A DNA stretch of 64,000 nucleotides from positions 372,001 through 436,000 of the forward strand of contig JANFAH010000023.1 of assembly GCA_024663395.1 (NCBI GenBank), given 5' to 3'. The stretch's first letter is position 1. Every line of letters begins with the position of its first letter. The translations under genes and the position numbers were made by a program. Source of the DNA: Pisolithus tinctorius. Taxonomy: Eukaryota; Basidiomycota; Agaricomycetes; Boletales; Pisolithaceae. The notes beneath the pieces are model-generated. The model saw only the letters and a list, made by a program, of their open reading frames with translations. It had not been told where the DNA came from and did not search any database. This document shows, in pieces, positions 31,569-44,250 of the stretch.

Positions 31569-34500
31569 TTGTGCTACCTCTCTAACATTTTTCTTCATTT
31601 CACTCCAGCCCTCTTGTAATACTATTTCATTCCCTTGCTATCTCCTGCTTTCGCTCCCTGTGCCTTTCTCGCCTCACTATCTCATTTCCTCACCCCCTTT
31701 TTATCCTTGTTCTGCCATGTACAAGCATGTGTCACATGAAATGGGGAATGTAATTTTACACGTTTTGATGGTTTTGCGTTTGAATGTATGAACTATATAT
31801 CATCAAAGATCGAATGTGGACAAAACTTATTTTAATCGCCAACCACTCCCGTGGAATACAAACATCTCAGAAGACAAAATACGATGCTTTGGAGAGGGTG
31901 AGGAGGGTTCATCACATTTATCTCCTTTTTGTGAGGTGCTACAATTTATGATAATAATGACCCAGGATATTCTTCACATGAAGGAGTTATCTTGCAGAGA
32001 GAAGACAGTGTTCCTGTATGATTTTTTAGAATTGAGTTGAAGGGAGTGGGAGCTCACCAACATGTAGGCCGACATAAGTCATCTATGCCTACATTCAAAA
32101 CACATAGACCATTGAGCCTAAGTGGGACAGTGACCTTGGTGTTGCATTGACACTCAACTTACACTGAGGAAGCCATGAAATTCGAATGCTTATTTAGAGT
32201 ATACAGAAGCTGAAAGAATTTTTTTTCCCAGGCACTTCTACCAGCATTGTCTAGGTGCCTGAAGATCAGCTGCAAGCTAAGATGTCAATTTGCACTAACT
32301 AACATAGTCACATACTTCAATATGGCAAACTGGCTCTATTGCTTTGTGCAGAACATGAATTGCTTCACACCCCATACCTCTGACTGAGTTTTCAGAACTC
32401 ATTTCATTCCCCAGGCACTGAATTCAGCAATCTAGATAAGCAACAAAGGAATCAGGGGGTCTCCCATAATGGAGAAAGATGCCCAAGATGTGAGAGAATT
32501 ATATGCCAATCTGAGAGGGGTTTATATTTAAGGGATAAAAATTAAGCCAGGATTGCCACAGAACTCTGGGGGAGTCAACTGGATAGAATTAAAGACAAAG
32601 CAAAAGACATAAAGAACCATGATCTGCCAGAGAAAGACTGGGTGAACACAATGCTTTTGCCTATTAGCCCAAGTTCTATGAAACCAAGAATCAAACCACA
32701 CCCCTAGTATACATGGTGCATCAAGCATATTTGCAGAGGTAGTCGCCCAGTAGGATGGTAGTGCTACCCTGAATTTTTTACTTGCAACAGAGCACTAGAT
32801 GTCATTCCAAGGAATATGCCTCCACAGCACCATACCACCTGTGCAAGATAGTATCACATACTGCTTGTAAGTTGTCATTATACACAATTACCATATTTAC
32901 CTACCTGAGTTCTGCCACTTACTCTTCTAAGGCAGACAACAGATTCCATCATTGTGAATGCCATCACTGGCCAGCACTTCACACAATTGCTTCATCTAGG
33001 TGCTCTATTTGGATCTCAGAACTCAGTTTCAGAGTCAGTTTCTCCAGGAATTGCCCAGGTCTGGATTGATTTGTGAAGAGACAAAGTGCATAAGCCCAAA
33101 CCTCCATCACTCCATGGGAAATTTCAGAGAGGTATGCACTCTCCCAACTGTGTGGTCACAATGCTCTCCCACTGAAGGTTTCTATGTGTCCCTTGATTAA
33201 TAAAGACTAGTGTAGTGGATCCACTAACCAGTGATATTGATGTTTGCATATGTACTGGAAGTAAGATATCCTGTGAAATAAAGCACACACTGTGCAATAC
33301 TCTTGCTGGGGTTGGACCACCAAAAACTTCCTATGTCTGTGCCATGCTGATGAGATCACATGGACCTCTCTCAATGAGCAGTGTTGAATAAATTCATTTC
33401 AGGTTCAAAACCATATGTGAAAGAAGCTGGGCTATTGGTCCATGCAATGGTCTTTTGTCCAGTGTACAATGGAGACATGCATGTCTGGAAGTATCCTGAA
33501 TTAGAAACTCATCCTTTTGTGTTGTTCTGTCTGGGGTGTTTATAATTTGTGCACTCCACCACTTCAGCACCAGCCCTCAAAAGTAGCTGTAATTATAAGC
33601 TGTAGCTACTCAGTAATGGAAAGAGGTGAATTGGTGGCCTTTAATGAATCTGAAAGCTACTATGAGATTTAGAGTAACTTCTGTGATATTGTGTTATTTT
33701 GGTAATCAATCACAATGCAGAATGGATAAATTATCTTCTTATCAGCTGGAATCCAGACAATGTACATTCAGCTGGCACAGGGAACCCAACATTTTATTGT
33801 CTTGCCACTGTGCTGTGTTATCAAGACAACCTGGGGGACTAGGAGTGGCCATGGAGCAGCATAGCACACCAAAATTCTACAGACCAGGATTGAGGGCCTT
33901 CTATTTCTCCTGCAGACCATATCAGAAGCATGGCATGAATAGAATGGCTTGGTTGTCTCCCTCCATAACTCCAATGAACCTATCTGCAGCATGACAATAC
34001 TGCCACTGTATTGTACATGATGCCTCTGACTGGGGGGACAACAAAGAGTTTGGGGTATTCCTATTACAACTGAAAATTTAGGTTTCCAGCATGCAGTAGC
34101 AGGGTAGCCAAACATTTTTTGCAGACATACACCATCTCATTTGACATTCCCCACTTGTATCAGGAATTGCTCTTGAGCATTCCTTGTCAATTCTTGTTTG
34201 GACAGATAAGAATATCTTGATCTGGTAGTGCTAGGTCAAGTGTGGGGGCAAGGCTGTGAGGAGCTGGTGAAGAGTCAGCACATACACAGTGGGTACAATT
34301 CTAAGGTATGAAAATCTTCATATGCATTCTGGGAGTGTTGATGCCCTGATAGTATGAAGTTGCAGGTTCAATGGTACATGGGGTTCACATGCATCACTTG
34401 CATTATATTTGACTAACCAAACAAAATTCAGGGCTTTTTATTGTCAATTTGAGTCTGCATGCCTAATGTTGTCCCAGGCAAATATTGCAGGACAAGATTT

Positions 34501-35880
34501 CCCCCTCCAATGTATCTCACCATCCCTTATCTCCTTCCAACACACATAACTCTGTTCATAATGGTTAAAATATGAGAATGGCCCATTCTGCTCATGACTT
34601 CTTAACACCAGATCACCCCACAGCTACTTGCTACATACCTGATTGTACCTTCACTGATGTCTTGTTCACTTTTGTCGCTTTCTACCTCTTCTTAATAGTC
34701 ACTCCTTGTGCTGTGGTATTTGTTAGGTTGCCTACACCACCACAAACCAACAAACCAGACATAATCTCAGTTGTTGGGAACTTTGTGACACCTATGTTCA
34801 CCCCTGAGGGACCCTCAAACCATACAAATCCAGGCACCTTGCTTGTTCTGTTTTCCTGTCCCTGCACAAGTAAAGAATAACAGCATGCATTTACTGGTGA
34901 GCACTGAGAACCAAGCATGAAGTTTTCTGCCACTTAAATACAGCTTTTCTGCCTAGAATTTTACACCAGGGTGCAAACGTGTGTTGGGGGTTACTGAGCT
35001 TCGCTTTGTGCCTTCCACTTTCATGGTGGCTGACTGTTTGAAGCAAGCTACTTTGATCTGCCTTTGAGTATGGCCACTCTGATGAACTGGACAAGTATGA
35101 TATGCTTGTGGGATTGCAGTCAATGTGATCCCATACTTCAATTGCTTGGCAATTTCAACTCTCCAAAGATTTAGAGAATTTTAAAAGCTAGATGCTAAAA
35201 TACACAAGAACTGCTGATAGTTGTGACTGCTAAACTTTTTTTGCCACATTAAGATGACTACTCCAGATATCCTACACCCCACCCTGGGATATTCTTGCCT
35301 GTGCATGTTGTCCTTATCCTATTCCTAGGTTAGCACTGAAATTTACATTATCCCAGTCTTGAATGCTGTGCAATGATTTACAACAAAAAATACAATGCTC
35401 AAGGTATGCATGTTCTTAGATCCATCTTCTTTATGTGTGTGGTTAAAGTGAAATGAGGAGAAGACAACATGGGGGCCAGGGGGCACATGGCCATGGAGGC
35501 TGCCATTCTGCCAGCTTCCACAATATTATCAGTGGTGTTGCTAAGTGCAGTGATTGCACACTACCTTCCATCACCAGCCCTTTCAAGCTTCTTGGCCCAC
35601 TTTCTTGGAACAGATCCTGAACAGTTGTACTGGAAGCAACTTTGTTTGAAATTCATACACCCTATAAAGTCTGAACTATATTCCTGCTGACCATCCCTGG
35701 CATCTGGTGAAGTGCCCATGGAAGGATAATAAGAACTGACAATCTAACTGTCTGTGAACTGTGTCTGACATGAACAGGGTGGTGGAGAGCAGGAGGGCAT
35801 GCTCAGCTAGACATTGATTATCTGATCCTAGATATGGTCTGATAAGCAGACTCAGACTCCAACTTACTACTTCATCGATC
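31569..35880. other. CpG-poor repeat-like region without recognisable genes
   Basis: From about 31,570 the base composition changes: CG dinucleotides become rare and TG/CA abundant. Short open frames (for example 33626-33994, 34572-34880, 35469-35690) have no recognisable domain. Homopurine/pyrimidine patches lie near 31600-31720. I see old, decayed repeats; apart from the pair at 33060-33500 and 63600-64000 I could not name them. Confidence 0.5.
33060..33500. repeat. unclassified diverged repeat, copy 1
   Basis: It shares spaced similarity with 63600-64000: a TTGATTAATA motif after a GT(C/G)-rich stretch (33194 and 63653), an LC-x2-L-x2-VG coding trace, and CATGTGGACCTCTC-type sequence (33357 and 63822). 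The similarity is patchy, which suggests two old copies of one decayed element. Confidence 0.35.
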
Positions 35881-37129
35881 CATTGGATTGGGTCCCTGGC
35901 ACAGATATGTACTGGTCATTGGTGTCAATGGCTCCCCTGAAACTCTATTACTCCATGGGATGTGGCCCTACTTGTCCTCTATATACACATGTACATTCAC
36001 TTTTCATCTACATATCCATATCCCTAAAAGTGGCCAGAATGGGGACTCCATCCTTGGTCCTGTTGTTCCCTTCTTCCTTCACATGCAATTCTCTGATCAC
36101 CATCACCAGCAGTGAAAACAGACACACAAACCAAACAAACCAGGTCCTCATTTTGTACCAGACCCACTCCAAATGTTGAGCACATTGGCGCCACCACTCT
36201 CTCAGAATGTGGCTTGCCTACAGGACTCTGAGTTTGAGCATGTGGGGTATGGCATGGCTCCTGGTTTTGGTCCCTTCGGTGACAACAAACCTGAATGGAA
36301 TATGCCAGTATCATTCCTGTATCAAGTGTTTACAACTTACTTCCACTCTCTACTTCAGGGATGGTTGCTCATTGGCTATGTCCAAAGGTCACAAGCAGTT
36401 CACACCTCCTTCAAGGGTACAATGGATGATGTTGCAATTAGGAACAACCATCATTGTGCCATTCACACACCACCTCACAATCACTGTGTCACTTCTGATC
36501 TTGCCACATACCCCAATGTTTTGTTTTCATCATCTCCTGTTACCAATCTATTGTCACACTGCACAACAGGGCAATATTTATTAGGATACTTACAAGGCAA
36601 CAAGGACACTCCAGTGTTGAGGGAGCTGCCATTTGTCCACTATACCTCCACTGGACCTGCATATGCTTGGTTTCCATAAATCCTTCTCATGATGATGGCT
36701 GGGCAGAAGATGAAGAAGAAGGAACCAGCTGGGGTGATCATGCTTCAGTGCAGCTGATTGGCTCAGTGCTATCATGGTTGGTGCCTTCAAACCTGGTTAT
36801 GTCTGCACCATGGGAGTTGTATCTTTTAAAATGCACTGGTGGTGAGGCCCTCCAAATGTTCATGGATCTGTCAGATTTTCATGGTTTCCATATGGATACC
36901 ACCACCAATACAACAGCAGCACATGTCTTCCATGGTTCTGTGGGGCTGTGGAGGGGATCCAGTGTCTGACAATAGGATTGGCTCAAACTTACCATCGTCC
37001 TTACCCTCAGAGGCAGCCCTATTGCCCCACAAGCTGCATGTGTTTGAATGCTTACCCCACACCAGGGGTGGTAACCTGGCAATAGCTCCAGGACCACTAG
37101 TGGAAGACAATCCTGATGGGGGTGTGACA
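35881..37129 (+). other. CpG-poor remnants, open frames without known domain
   Basis: Overlapping frames (36173-36679, 36839-37459) look like decayed coding sequence that leads into the zinc-finger relic, with no family recognised. Confidence 0.35.
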
Positions 37130-37400
37130 GAGGGATATCAAGGTCATGGCCACACCATAGCCTGTGGCTGGATTAAGCCAGATGAAATCCTTTGCAGCAA
37201 GCCAATTGATTACCATTGTGAAGGTCATTTTGCCACTGCACATAGTGTTGCAAACATATCACCAGATGTTACAGTCAACTGCAGTTGTGGGTGCCCCAAA
37301 AGAGGTGAAGCAAAAAGGTTTCATCCACCATATAAGGGAAGTACATATGAAGTACTGGCATGCAAAGACAAAAGAGGCCTGCACAGCACCTTGGAGATGA
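37130..37400 (+). pseudogene. decayed paralogue of the C2H2-like zinc-finger protein
   Basis: CGWIKPDEILCSKPI and HCEGHFATAH match the first finger of the gene at 31287, then CSCGCPKRG the second Cys pair. The final H-x3-H unit (HHIREVHM) is only found in another frame (37164 frame), so a frameshift separates it. CpG is depleted here, unlike in the paralogue. Confidence 0.65.
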
Positions 37401-37496
37401 AGAAGAAGACAATGAAGCTAACACTAATTTTCCTCTTCTATGGTTATCAGATGGGATAGAATTCCTTCAGTGGGATGCATGCACCATGGAGTACTA

Positions 37497-37875
37497 AAGT
37501 GGATGTGTCCTTGAGAGTCAAAAGGCCTGATACAGGCCCCCTCACAGACCTTGTCCACTGGTTGATGTTGCTATTGTGTGCCAATTATGTGGAGTTTGAT
37601 TTCAAGGGACTAGCCATGGGCAGTACTACCTGGTTAAGCCTACACAGCTTGGTGCTTGTACTGCAGGATCAGCTTTTGGTTCTGATTTGTGGCTAGCCTG
37701 AATGGATCACCAACATGTTTGATAACTTACTCTCATTCATTCCAAATAAATACAGCAAAGGAAACTGACACATCCAGGAACTTGTATTACATGCTTTGCC
37801 TTCTTTGCAGATATCAATCAACTACCAGAATTGAGTTTCTCGAGAGTACACCTCAACTGAGGTCCGATAGGTAGG
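37497..37875 (+). pseudogene. fragment of unknown agaricomycete repeat-associated family (copy 2)
   Basis: The translation runs GPLTDLVHWLMLLLC, then VLVLQDQLLVLICG with a TAG right after (37694-37696), then EWITNMFDNLLSFIP. It is the diverged partner of 28034-28297. Gypsy-A is inserted directly after its conserved end GGTAGGTGCCT. Confidence 0.5.
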
Positions 37876-37882
37876 TGCCTCT

Positions 37883-38616
37883 TGTCAAGTCTGGGCCTAC
37901 TCTGACCAACTCCGACGCTAAACAAGGTCTAGAGTAGGGTTCAGAAGCAAGTCTGACATAAACAAATGGAACTCTGACTGGCAGAGTGGTGGCAGGAACA
38001 AAGTCCACTGAGACAAAGGCAGAGCAGAGTGAGGGTGTCAGGTTTAGCTTGTGCACTACCCCCTTGCACAATCTCAGCCCTTGTATTTCAGAGGGAGAGT
38101 ACAGACAGAGAGTTGGAGATAACTCTGACAGGCAGAAGACAGAATCAGAGGGAGTAGGAACTAAGTTGATATTTGTACTGAGGGATGGTGGAGTATGATA
38201 CATGCTTTTATACTACTATGGAGGTACAGTAACCGGAATCAGAACTGACATATGGAGACTTGTAAATTTTCAAGTAAAACTTCCCAGACAATGAATGAAG
38301 GGTAGATGGAGGACATACGAGCAGGTAACATAGGACATCCAAAAAAGGAAACAGTCCAGGCGCTGGACCATGTAGTGTGTGCACTGTGGAGTACCTGACT
38401 GCATGCTGTCAGGGAGAAGTCCGAAGGTAGTCACATGACCCATCAGAGAACGGTCTGCCTGGTCCAGTAGGAGAGCAACACAAGTCTGACAGTAGTTGGA
38501 GCAGAGATGGTTTGTAGACAATAGAAGGTGGGTGGAGTTGGTGCAGAGTGAGCAAACCACCAGCAGAAAAGGGTGCAGAGTTAGTGACGATGCAGGATAA
38601 ACACATGGTCATGACA
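37883..38616 (-). repeat. 3' LTR of Gypsy-A
   Basis: 734 bp, about nine-tenths identical by eye to the LTR at 45488-46221. Differences are dominated by CG to TG or CA changes in one or other copy. Confidence 0.9.
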
Positions 38617-38810
38617 GTGCCCCCCCCTTTGGGCCTGAACCCCTGAAGGCCACATGTATGGAATGAGATCAACACGAGTTGATCATTTGAAATTATTTTG
38701 ATGCCTCAAGGATAATGGCTTTAGCCATGGTGGAGTTCCGTTGGAGTTCAAAGTACCGCTTAAAAACATGTGTTAGGGTACTGAACCTTCATCCTTTCCT
38801 CCCATCATCA

Positions 38811-40062
38811 TGTCTCCCCAGCACCAGAGCAAAACCCCCCAGCCAACCCCTGGCCATGTCCATGACTACTCCCAAGTTGCGGATGAAGAGCTGGTCATCC
38901 TCACTGATGACTCCACTGACACTGAGCGAGAGAAGTCCATGGAGAAGGCACACTGACGAGAGGAGGCCAAGCAGAGAGAGAGAGAGAGTGCAAGGCAGAG
39001 TGCAAGGCCAAGCATGAGGAGGCCAAGAGGCGGAAGGTGGAGGAGGAGTGGAAGAAGAGAGCAGAAGAGGAGGCTCAGAGGAGAAGGGCGACAGAGGAAG
39101 AAGAGGCTCAAAAGAAGAGGGTGGCAGAGGAAGAGGCAGAGAGGCAGAGGCAGAGAGCCTCTCAGGAGAGAGCCCAGGCCAGGTGGGATGAGGCCATGCA
39201 GAGGTGAGTAGCAGATTACTGCAAGTCAGGCAGAGCTGACCTATTTTTTTTTGACCTTACTCTATTTCAGGTTAACTGGTGTGGTGTACGATGTCAACAC
39301 TGCCCAGAAGGTCCCTGGGGCCTCTGTGGTGGTCACCACGACCAAGAGAGCCCCCTGCACTTGCTGTATAGTGAGTCTGACAGCAGGGCAGTGCGAGCCA
39401 GGGCAAGGTAAGACAGGGCCTGCATGCCCTGTCACAAGAAGAAGAAGATGTGCAGTTGGATGCAGGAAGAGGCAGTGGCAGGGCCCTCATGGAAGAGAGC
39501 AGGGATGGGGAGTTCCTGAGGAGAGAAGAAGAAGAGGATGTGAGGGAAGGGGAAGGAGAAAGCGACAGAGACAGAGGAAGTGGATGATGAGCAGGAGATA
39601 GGCAGAGAAGATGAGGAGGAACCAGCAACACTGCATGAGGGACCCTTAGGAGTGGGGGTCTCCTCCTGGTGGATGGAGTGGGAGTGGGAGTGGCAGCTGC
39701 AGGCTGCAGAGAGGTATGTGGCAGTGCATGAGAAGGCTGCAACATCCTTCGAGAGGATGGCAAGGGCAGCAGAGCAGACAGCAGAGGCTGTGGAGTGGAC
39801 AGCCAATGAGTGGGGGCTGTACTGTGAGTGGGCAGAATGGGTGGAGATGAGGAGGAGGGAGGATGCATGAGAGGCCAGGATGGCTGAGGTTGAGTGCACA
39901 GGTGGAGGATGGAAGAGGCCTCAGTCAGAGGCAGAGGAGGACAAGAATGAGGAAGTGGATGAAGGTGCAGAGGGGGATAACAAGGAAGAGGAAGAAGTCA
40001 GAGGAGAGAAGGAAGGTGGAGAAGGACAGGAGGGTGGCAGAGAACAAGTGATGGAAGAGTAG
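38811..40062 (+). CDS. antisense accessory gene of Gypsy-A with cysteine cluster and charged coiled coil
   Basis: Transcribed opposite to gag-pol, in the 2-kb space between the chromodomain and the 3' LTR. It starts MSPQHQSKTPQPTPGHV and an acidic stretch (DDSTDTERE). After one TGA (38957-38959) it continues as a Glu/Arg-rich coiled coil (EEAKRRKVEEEWKKRAEEEA). A clean intron (39204-39270: GTGAGT ... TTTCAG, 67 nt) joins it to LTGVVYDVNTAQKVPGASVV and a Cys motif (APCTCC ... QCEP ... AC), completed in a neighbouring frame by CMPCHKKKKMCSW. A Trp/Glu-rich helical part (39580-39870) and a very acidic tail follow. It is damaged by at least one stop and one frame change. The function is unknown; a zinc-binding nuclear protein is a guess. 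Confidence 0.5.
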
Positions 40063-40277
40063 AGTCGTTTTGTTTTGTTTGTCTTTTCTTTTCTTTTTTT
40101 GTCTCTTCTTTTTTTTTTTTTTAGTTTGTATATTTTTGTACTACCACGAGATAGACTTGTGATTTTGTTTGTGACTCTGAGAAGTGAAATGGATAAGCAG
40201 AGAAAATTCTAAAGTACTTAAGGTAGTTCAGTAAGAGGTGGAGTTGGCCTGTGGAGGAGGATTATGTAGGCAGAGTG

Positions 40278-40637
40278 TTATGGTGGAGGTTGATACAGGC
40301 CAGGTTTGTGTGGATAGCATTCATGGAAAGCAGATACTATGTCAGAAGCGTGATCTAGCTCAATTGCAAGCAACCAAGAGGTTTCTTCATTGGTGTTCTT
40401 GTAACCAGCCCAGCAGACTAGATACAAGAGTTGACAGTGGCAGCGGCGGTGGTCCACCTTAGAGTCGAGTATCTCTGACACTTCATACTCAAGGTTGCCA
40501 TTGACATCCACTGGCAGAGGCAGATGCTGATGTCGGTTTGGGAAAGGGTTAGCCACAGTGGCTTCCAGTTGTGAGACATGGAAGACTGGATGTACTGAGC
40601 ACATAGAGTCAGGGAGCTTAAGGGTGACAGAATGCAT
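40278..40637 (-). pseudogene. Gypsy-A pol C-terminus: chromodomain
   Basis: VHPVFHVSQLEA, typical after integrase, is followed by EYEVSEILDSK, LLYLVCWAGYKN, ETSWLLAIELDHAS and FHECYPHKPG. This is a chromodomain, which in chromoviruses targets integration to methylated histone H3. It is separated from the rest of pol by the solo LTR. Confidence 0.85.
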
Positions 40638-40647
40638 ACCTGGCCTG

Positions 40648-41380
40648 TGTCATGACCATGTGTTCATCCTGTGTCATCACTAACTCCACACCCTTTTCTG
40701 CTGGTGGTTCGCTCACTCTGCACCAACTCTGCCCATCTTCTATCATCTACAAACCATCTCCACTCTGACTGCTGTTGGACTTGTGTTGCTCTCCTACTGG
40801 ACTGGGTGGACCATTCTCTGAGGGGTCATGTGACTACCTTCAGACTTCTCCCTGACAGTGCGCAGTCAGGTACTCTGTAGCACACACACTGCATGGTCCA
40901 GCACCTGGACTGTTTCCTTTTTGGATGTCCTATGTTACCTGCTCGTATGTCCTCCATCTACCCTTCATTCGTCGTCTGGGAAGTTTTACTTGAAATTTTA
41001 TGAGTCTCCATATGTCAGTTCCAATTCCAGTTACTGTACCTCCATAGTAGTATAAAAGCATGTATCATACTCCACCATCCCTCAGTATGAATATCAACTT
41101 AGTTCCTACTCCCTCTGTCTCCATCTTCTGCCTGTTGGAGTTACCTCCAACATTCTGTCTGTACTCTCCCTCTGAAATACAAGGGCTGAGATTGTGCAAG
41201 GGGGTAGCACACAAGCTAAACCCGATGCCCTCACTCCACTCTGCCTTTGTCTCAGCAGTCTTTGTTCCTGCCAACACTCTGCTAGTTGGAGTTCTGTTTC
41301 TTTGTGTCAGACTTGCTTCCGAACCACTCTCTAGACCTTGTTTAGTGTCAGAGTTGGTCGGAGTAGGCCTGGACTTGACA
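40648..41380 (+). mobile_element. solo LTR of the Gypsy-A family, inverted, inside pol
   Basis: 733 bp starting TGTCATGACC and ending GGACTTGACA, the reverse complement of the element's own LTRs as they read on the plus strand. It is flanked by a perfect 5-bp target duplication GCCTG (40643-40647 and 41381-41385). It cuts pol between the integrase C-terminal region and the chromodomain. Confidence 0.92.
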
Positions 41381-44250
41381 GCCTGGCCAAGATGGTGAAC
41401 AGACCTAAGTACTTTTTGGAGAGTTTTTCCAAAGGATGAGCAGAGTGGAAGTACTTGGCTTTGATGTAGGCCTGTTCTCCAACCTTAAACTCAGGTGGAG
41501 GTATGTGCTTGGCATCTGCTGGACCCTGGTAGCACTGCTGAGTGGTGGACATTTCAGAGCAGAGGAAGTCATGAAGGGTGGAGAGCTCAACAACATAGTC
41601 ATGAGCCCTTGGAGAAGTGAAGTCTTGGTCAGGGACCACAGACAGGTTTGGATGGTATCCCTTGTTAGCGAAGAAGGGAGAAACTCCAGTAGTTGCACTT
41701 GGTGTGTTGTTGAAAGCAAACTCTGCTAGAGGTAACAGCTCAGCCCAAGCACTCGAAGGCAGAGGTCATCAATGTCAGGGACAAAGATGCGACTGTCAAG
41801 GCAGAGTAGACCACTGGAGTACAGGGACCACCAAAGCTTAGTCAGAGTTGGAAGATGGCTGGCAGAGACAGGGTCAGAGGGTAGGGCAGAGATGATGTCA
41901 GAGTGCAAGCACTCAACATCGAAGACCATGGCAGCACAGAGCATGGGTGCCATGAGGGTGGTGGTATGGAGGGATGATGCGAGTTGCTCCTGTGTAAACA
42001 TAGGGCAGAGATTGTGAGGATTTACCTGCACATAGTCCCTATCCCCCCCTTTTGGGTAGACGTCCCAACATTGCATAAGTGCGTCAGGTTTGGCTCCAAG
42101 GCAGCCAGGTCAGAAGCAGATGGAAAGATTGAACTGGGAGAGGTACTCTGACCAGCAGGCCTGTTGATGAGTGAGAACCTTAGAGGTGGAAAAATACTCA
42201 AGGTTTTTGTGGTCTGTCACCACATCGACAGGTAAGGCAGAACCTTCTAGGTAATGCCACCAGTGGTGGAAAGCCTCAAAGATAGCCAACAGCTCCTTGT
42301 CATGGGTATCATAGTTGAGTTCTGGCACAGTCATGGTGCAAGAGTAGAAAGCAACTGGGTGGAGTTCACCATCAGAGCAGGTGATCAACAAAATACCAGC
42401 AATGGCATAGTCAGAGGTGTCAGTTTCAACTGTAAGTGGAGCATCAGGAACCCAGTGAGTGAGAATAGGAGTGGAGCTGAAGGCATCCTTCAGGCAGAGG
42501 AAAGCGGAGTGGCACTCCTTGGAAAAGTTCCAAGGAGCACCCTTTCGTGTGAGGCAAGTGAGTGGAATGATGATGTTGGAGTAGTTGTTAATGAATTGTC
42601 TGTAGAAATTTGCGAAGCTGAGGAAAGACTGGATGTCTTGCACCTTCCACAGCTCAGGCCAGTTGCAGACTGCCTGAACCTTCTCAGCAGACATGGTGAG
42701 ACTGGAGGGAGAAAGAACATAACCAAGGTACTTGACAGAGTCAGAGTGAAACTCGCACTTCTCTGGCTTGGCATAAAGGCCATGCTTTCGAAGGTGGTGG
42801 AGTACCTCTTTTATGTGTTCATGATGTGACTCCATGTCCTGCGAATAGATTAGGATGTCATCAAGATATACCACAACACAGACATCAAGCATGTCTGCAA
42901 AGATGCTATTGACAAATCACTGGAAAGCTGCAGGTGCGTTAGTCAGACCAAATGGCATTACCTGCCACTCATAAGAACCATAATGAGTGCAGAAAGCCAT
43001 CTTCCATTCATCTCTGTCTGCAATGCGGACTAGATGATAGGCATGGCGGAGGTCGATCTTGGTATAGACTTTAGTGCAGCTTGGGGAGTTGAGCAGGTCA
43101 GAGATGAGCGGCAGCAGATAGCAATCTTTTTTTGTGATTTTGTTGAGTCCTTGATAGTCTACGCAGAGGCAGAGTGAACTGTCCTTCTTTATGAAGAGGA
43201 CAGGGGCACTGTGAGCAGAGGTGGACTGTTTGATGAAACCATAGCCAAGATGCTTGTCAATGAAGGTGCAGAGAGCTTCAAGCTCTGGCAGAGAAAGAGA
43301 GTAGATCATGCCAATGGGCAGAGAGGCTCCTTCCTCGAGATCAATCTTGAGATCAAACAAGCAGTGTGGCAGAAGTTCAGTAGCTTTGTCTTTACTAAAG
43401 ACATCCACAAACTCATGATACTCAGGAGGAACCAAGGAGAGGTCAGGAGGTGGAGAAGAAGTGGAGGACACATGAAGCTTCATGTCATCAGTGGAGAGCT
43501 GTAAGCAGAACTGTCTAGAGCCAGGGAGAGCACAGGCTCTGACATATGCAGCAGCATTGATGAGTGAGATGAGTGGAGCAGAGTGTGGCAAGTCTGTCGG
43601 AGGTTCAGTCAGAGCTGCAAATGGAGCAGAGGGTGTCAGATCCAGAGTGGAGGTCGCAGTGGAAGGTGATGAAGGCACCTGGGGTGTCAGCATTCCCTGT
43701 AATGATGGTTTAAACAATATACTGCCCAGTACCCAGTCAATTGATGGATTGAAATGGGTGAGCCAGTTGTGTCCTAATACCAGCAAACATGAAGAATCCA
43801 ATGGAGTAACATAAAATGAAACAGAATTGACATCACCAGAAGGGAAGCAGAGGGAAAGATCTACCTCTTGGGAAATGACAGCATTTTTACTACCATCAAA
43901 CAAGCAGAGTGGAATCAGCAGAGAGATGGAGGAAACAGGAATAGCATATTTTTTGATTATGGACAGGTCTACAAAACAATGAGAAGAGCCAGAATCGATC
44001 AATGCAGAAACAGTATCATCGGAATAGTCAAGAAGAGTTACAGATGGAAGTAAAGAATTGGGACTAGAAAGAGCGGACACATTGAGTTGGATGTTCAGTT
44101 GTGCACAGTTGGGATCAATGCTTCCTCCAGGCTGTGTGAGCTCCCTGGAGGAGCAGACTAATTGTTTGGCTCTGCCTTCTCTGCAGGTGGAGTAGGCAGA
44201 GTTCCAGCTGTAGCTGCATGGGCTTTGGCTGTGTGAGAGGTGGACTTGGG
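41381..44250 (-). pseudogene. Gypsy-A pol: protease, RT, RNase H, truncated integrase
   Basis: From right to left: aspartic protease with ALIDSGSSHCFVD and LVLGHNWL; RT with LFIKKDSSLCLCVDYQGLNK and the catalytic box YLDDILIYS; RNase H with ETDTSDYAIAGIL and DHKNLEYF; then the linker KPDALMQCWDVYPKGGDRDY. The sequence then passes at about 41735-41760 from DDLCLRVL straight to LAEFAFNN (in another frame), so the HHCC finger and the D,D-35-E core of integrase are missing. The integrase C-terminal region (PPPEFKVGEQAYIKAKYF) follows. TGA stops interrupt at 42917-42919 and 42110-42112, where arginine is expected. Confidence 0.88.

Noticed and set aside
39272..39868. 198-codon Ser/Pro-rich minus-strand open frame in Gypsy-A
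   Set aside because: It is the complement of the purine-rich antisense accessory gene; Ser/Pro-rich content is expected from reading such DNA on the other strand.
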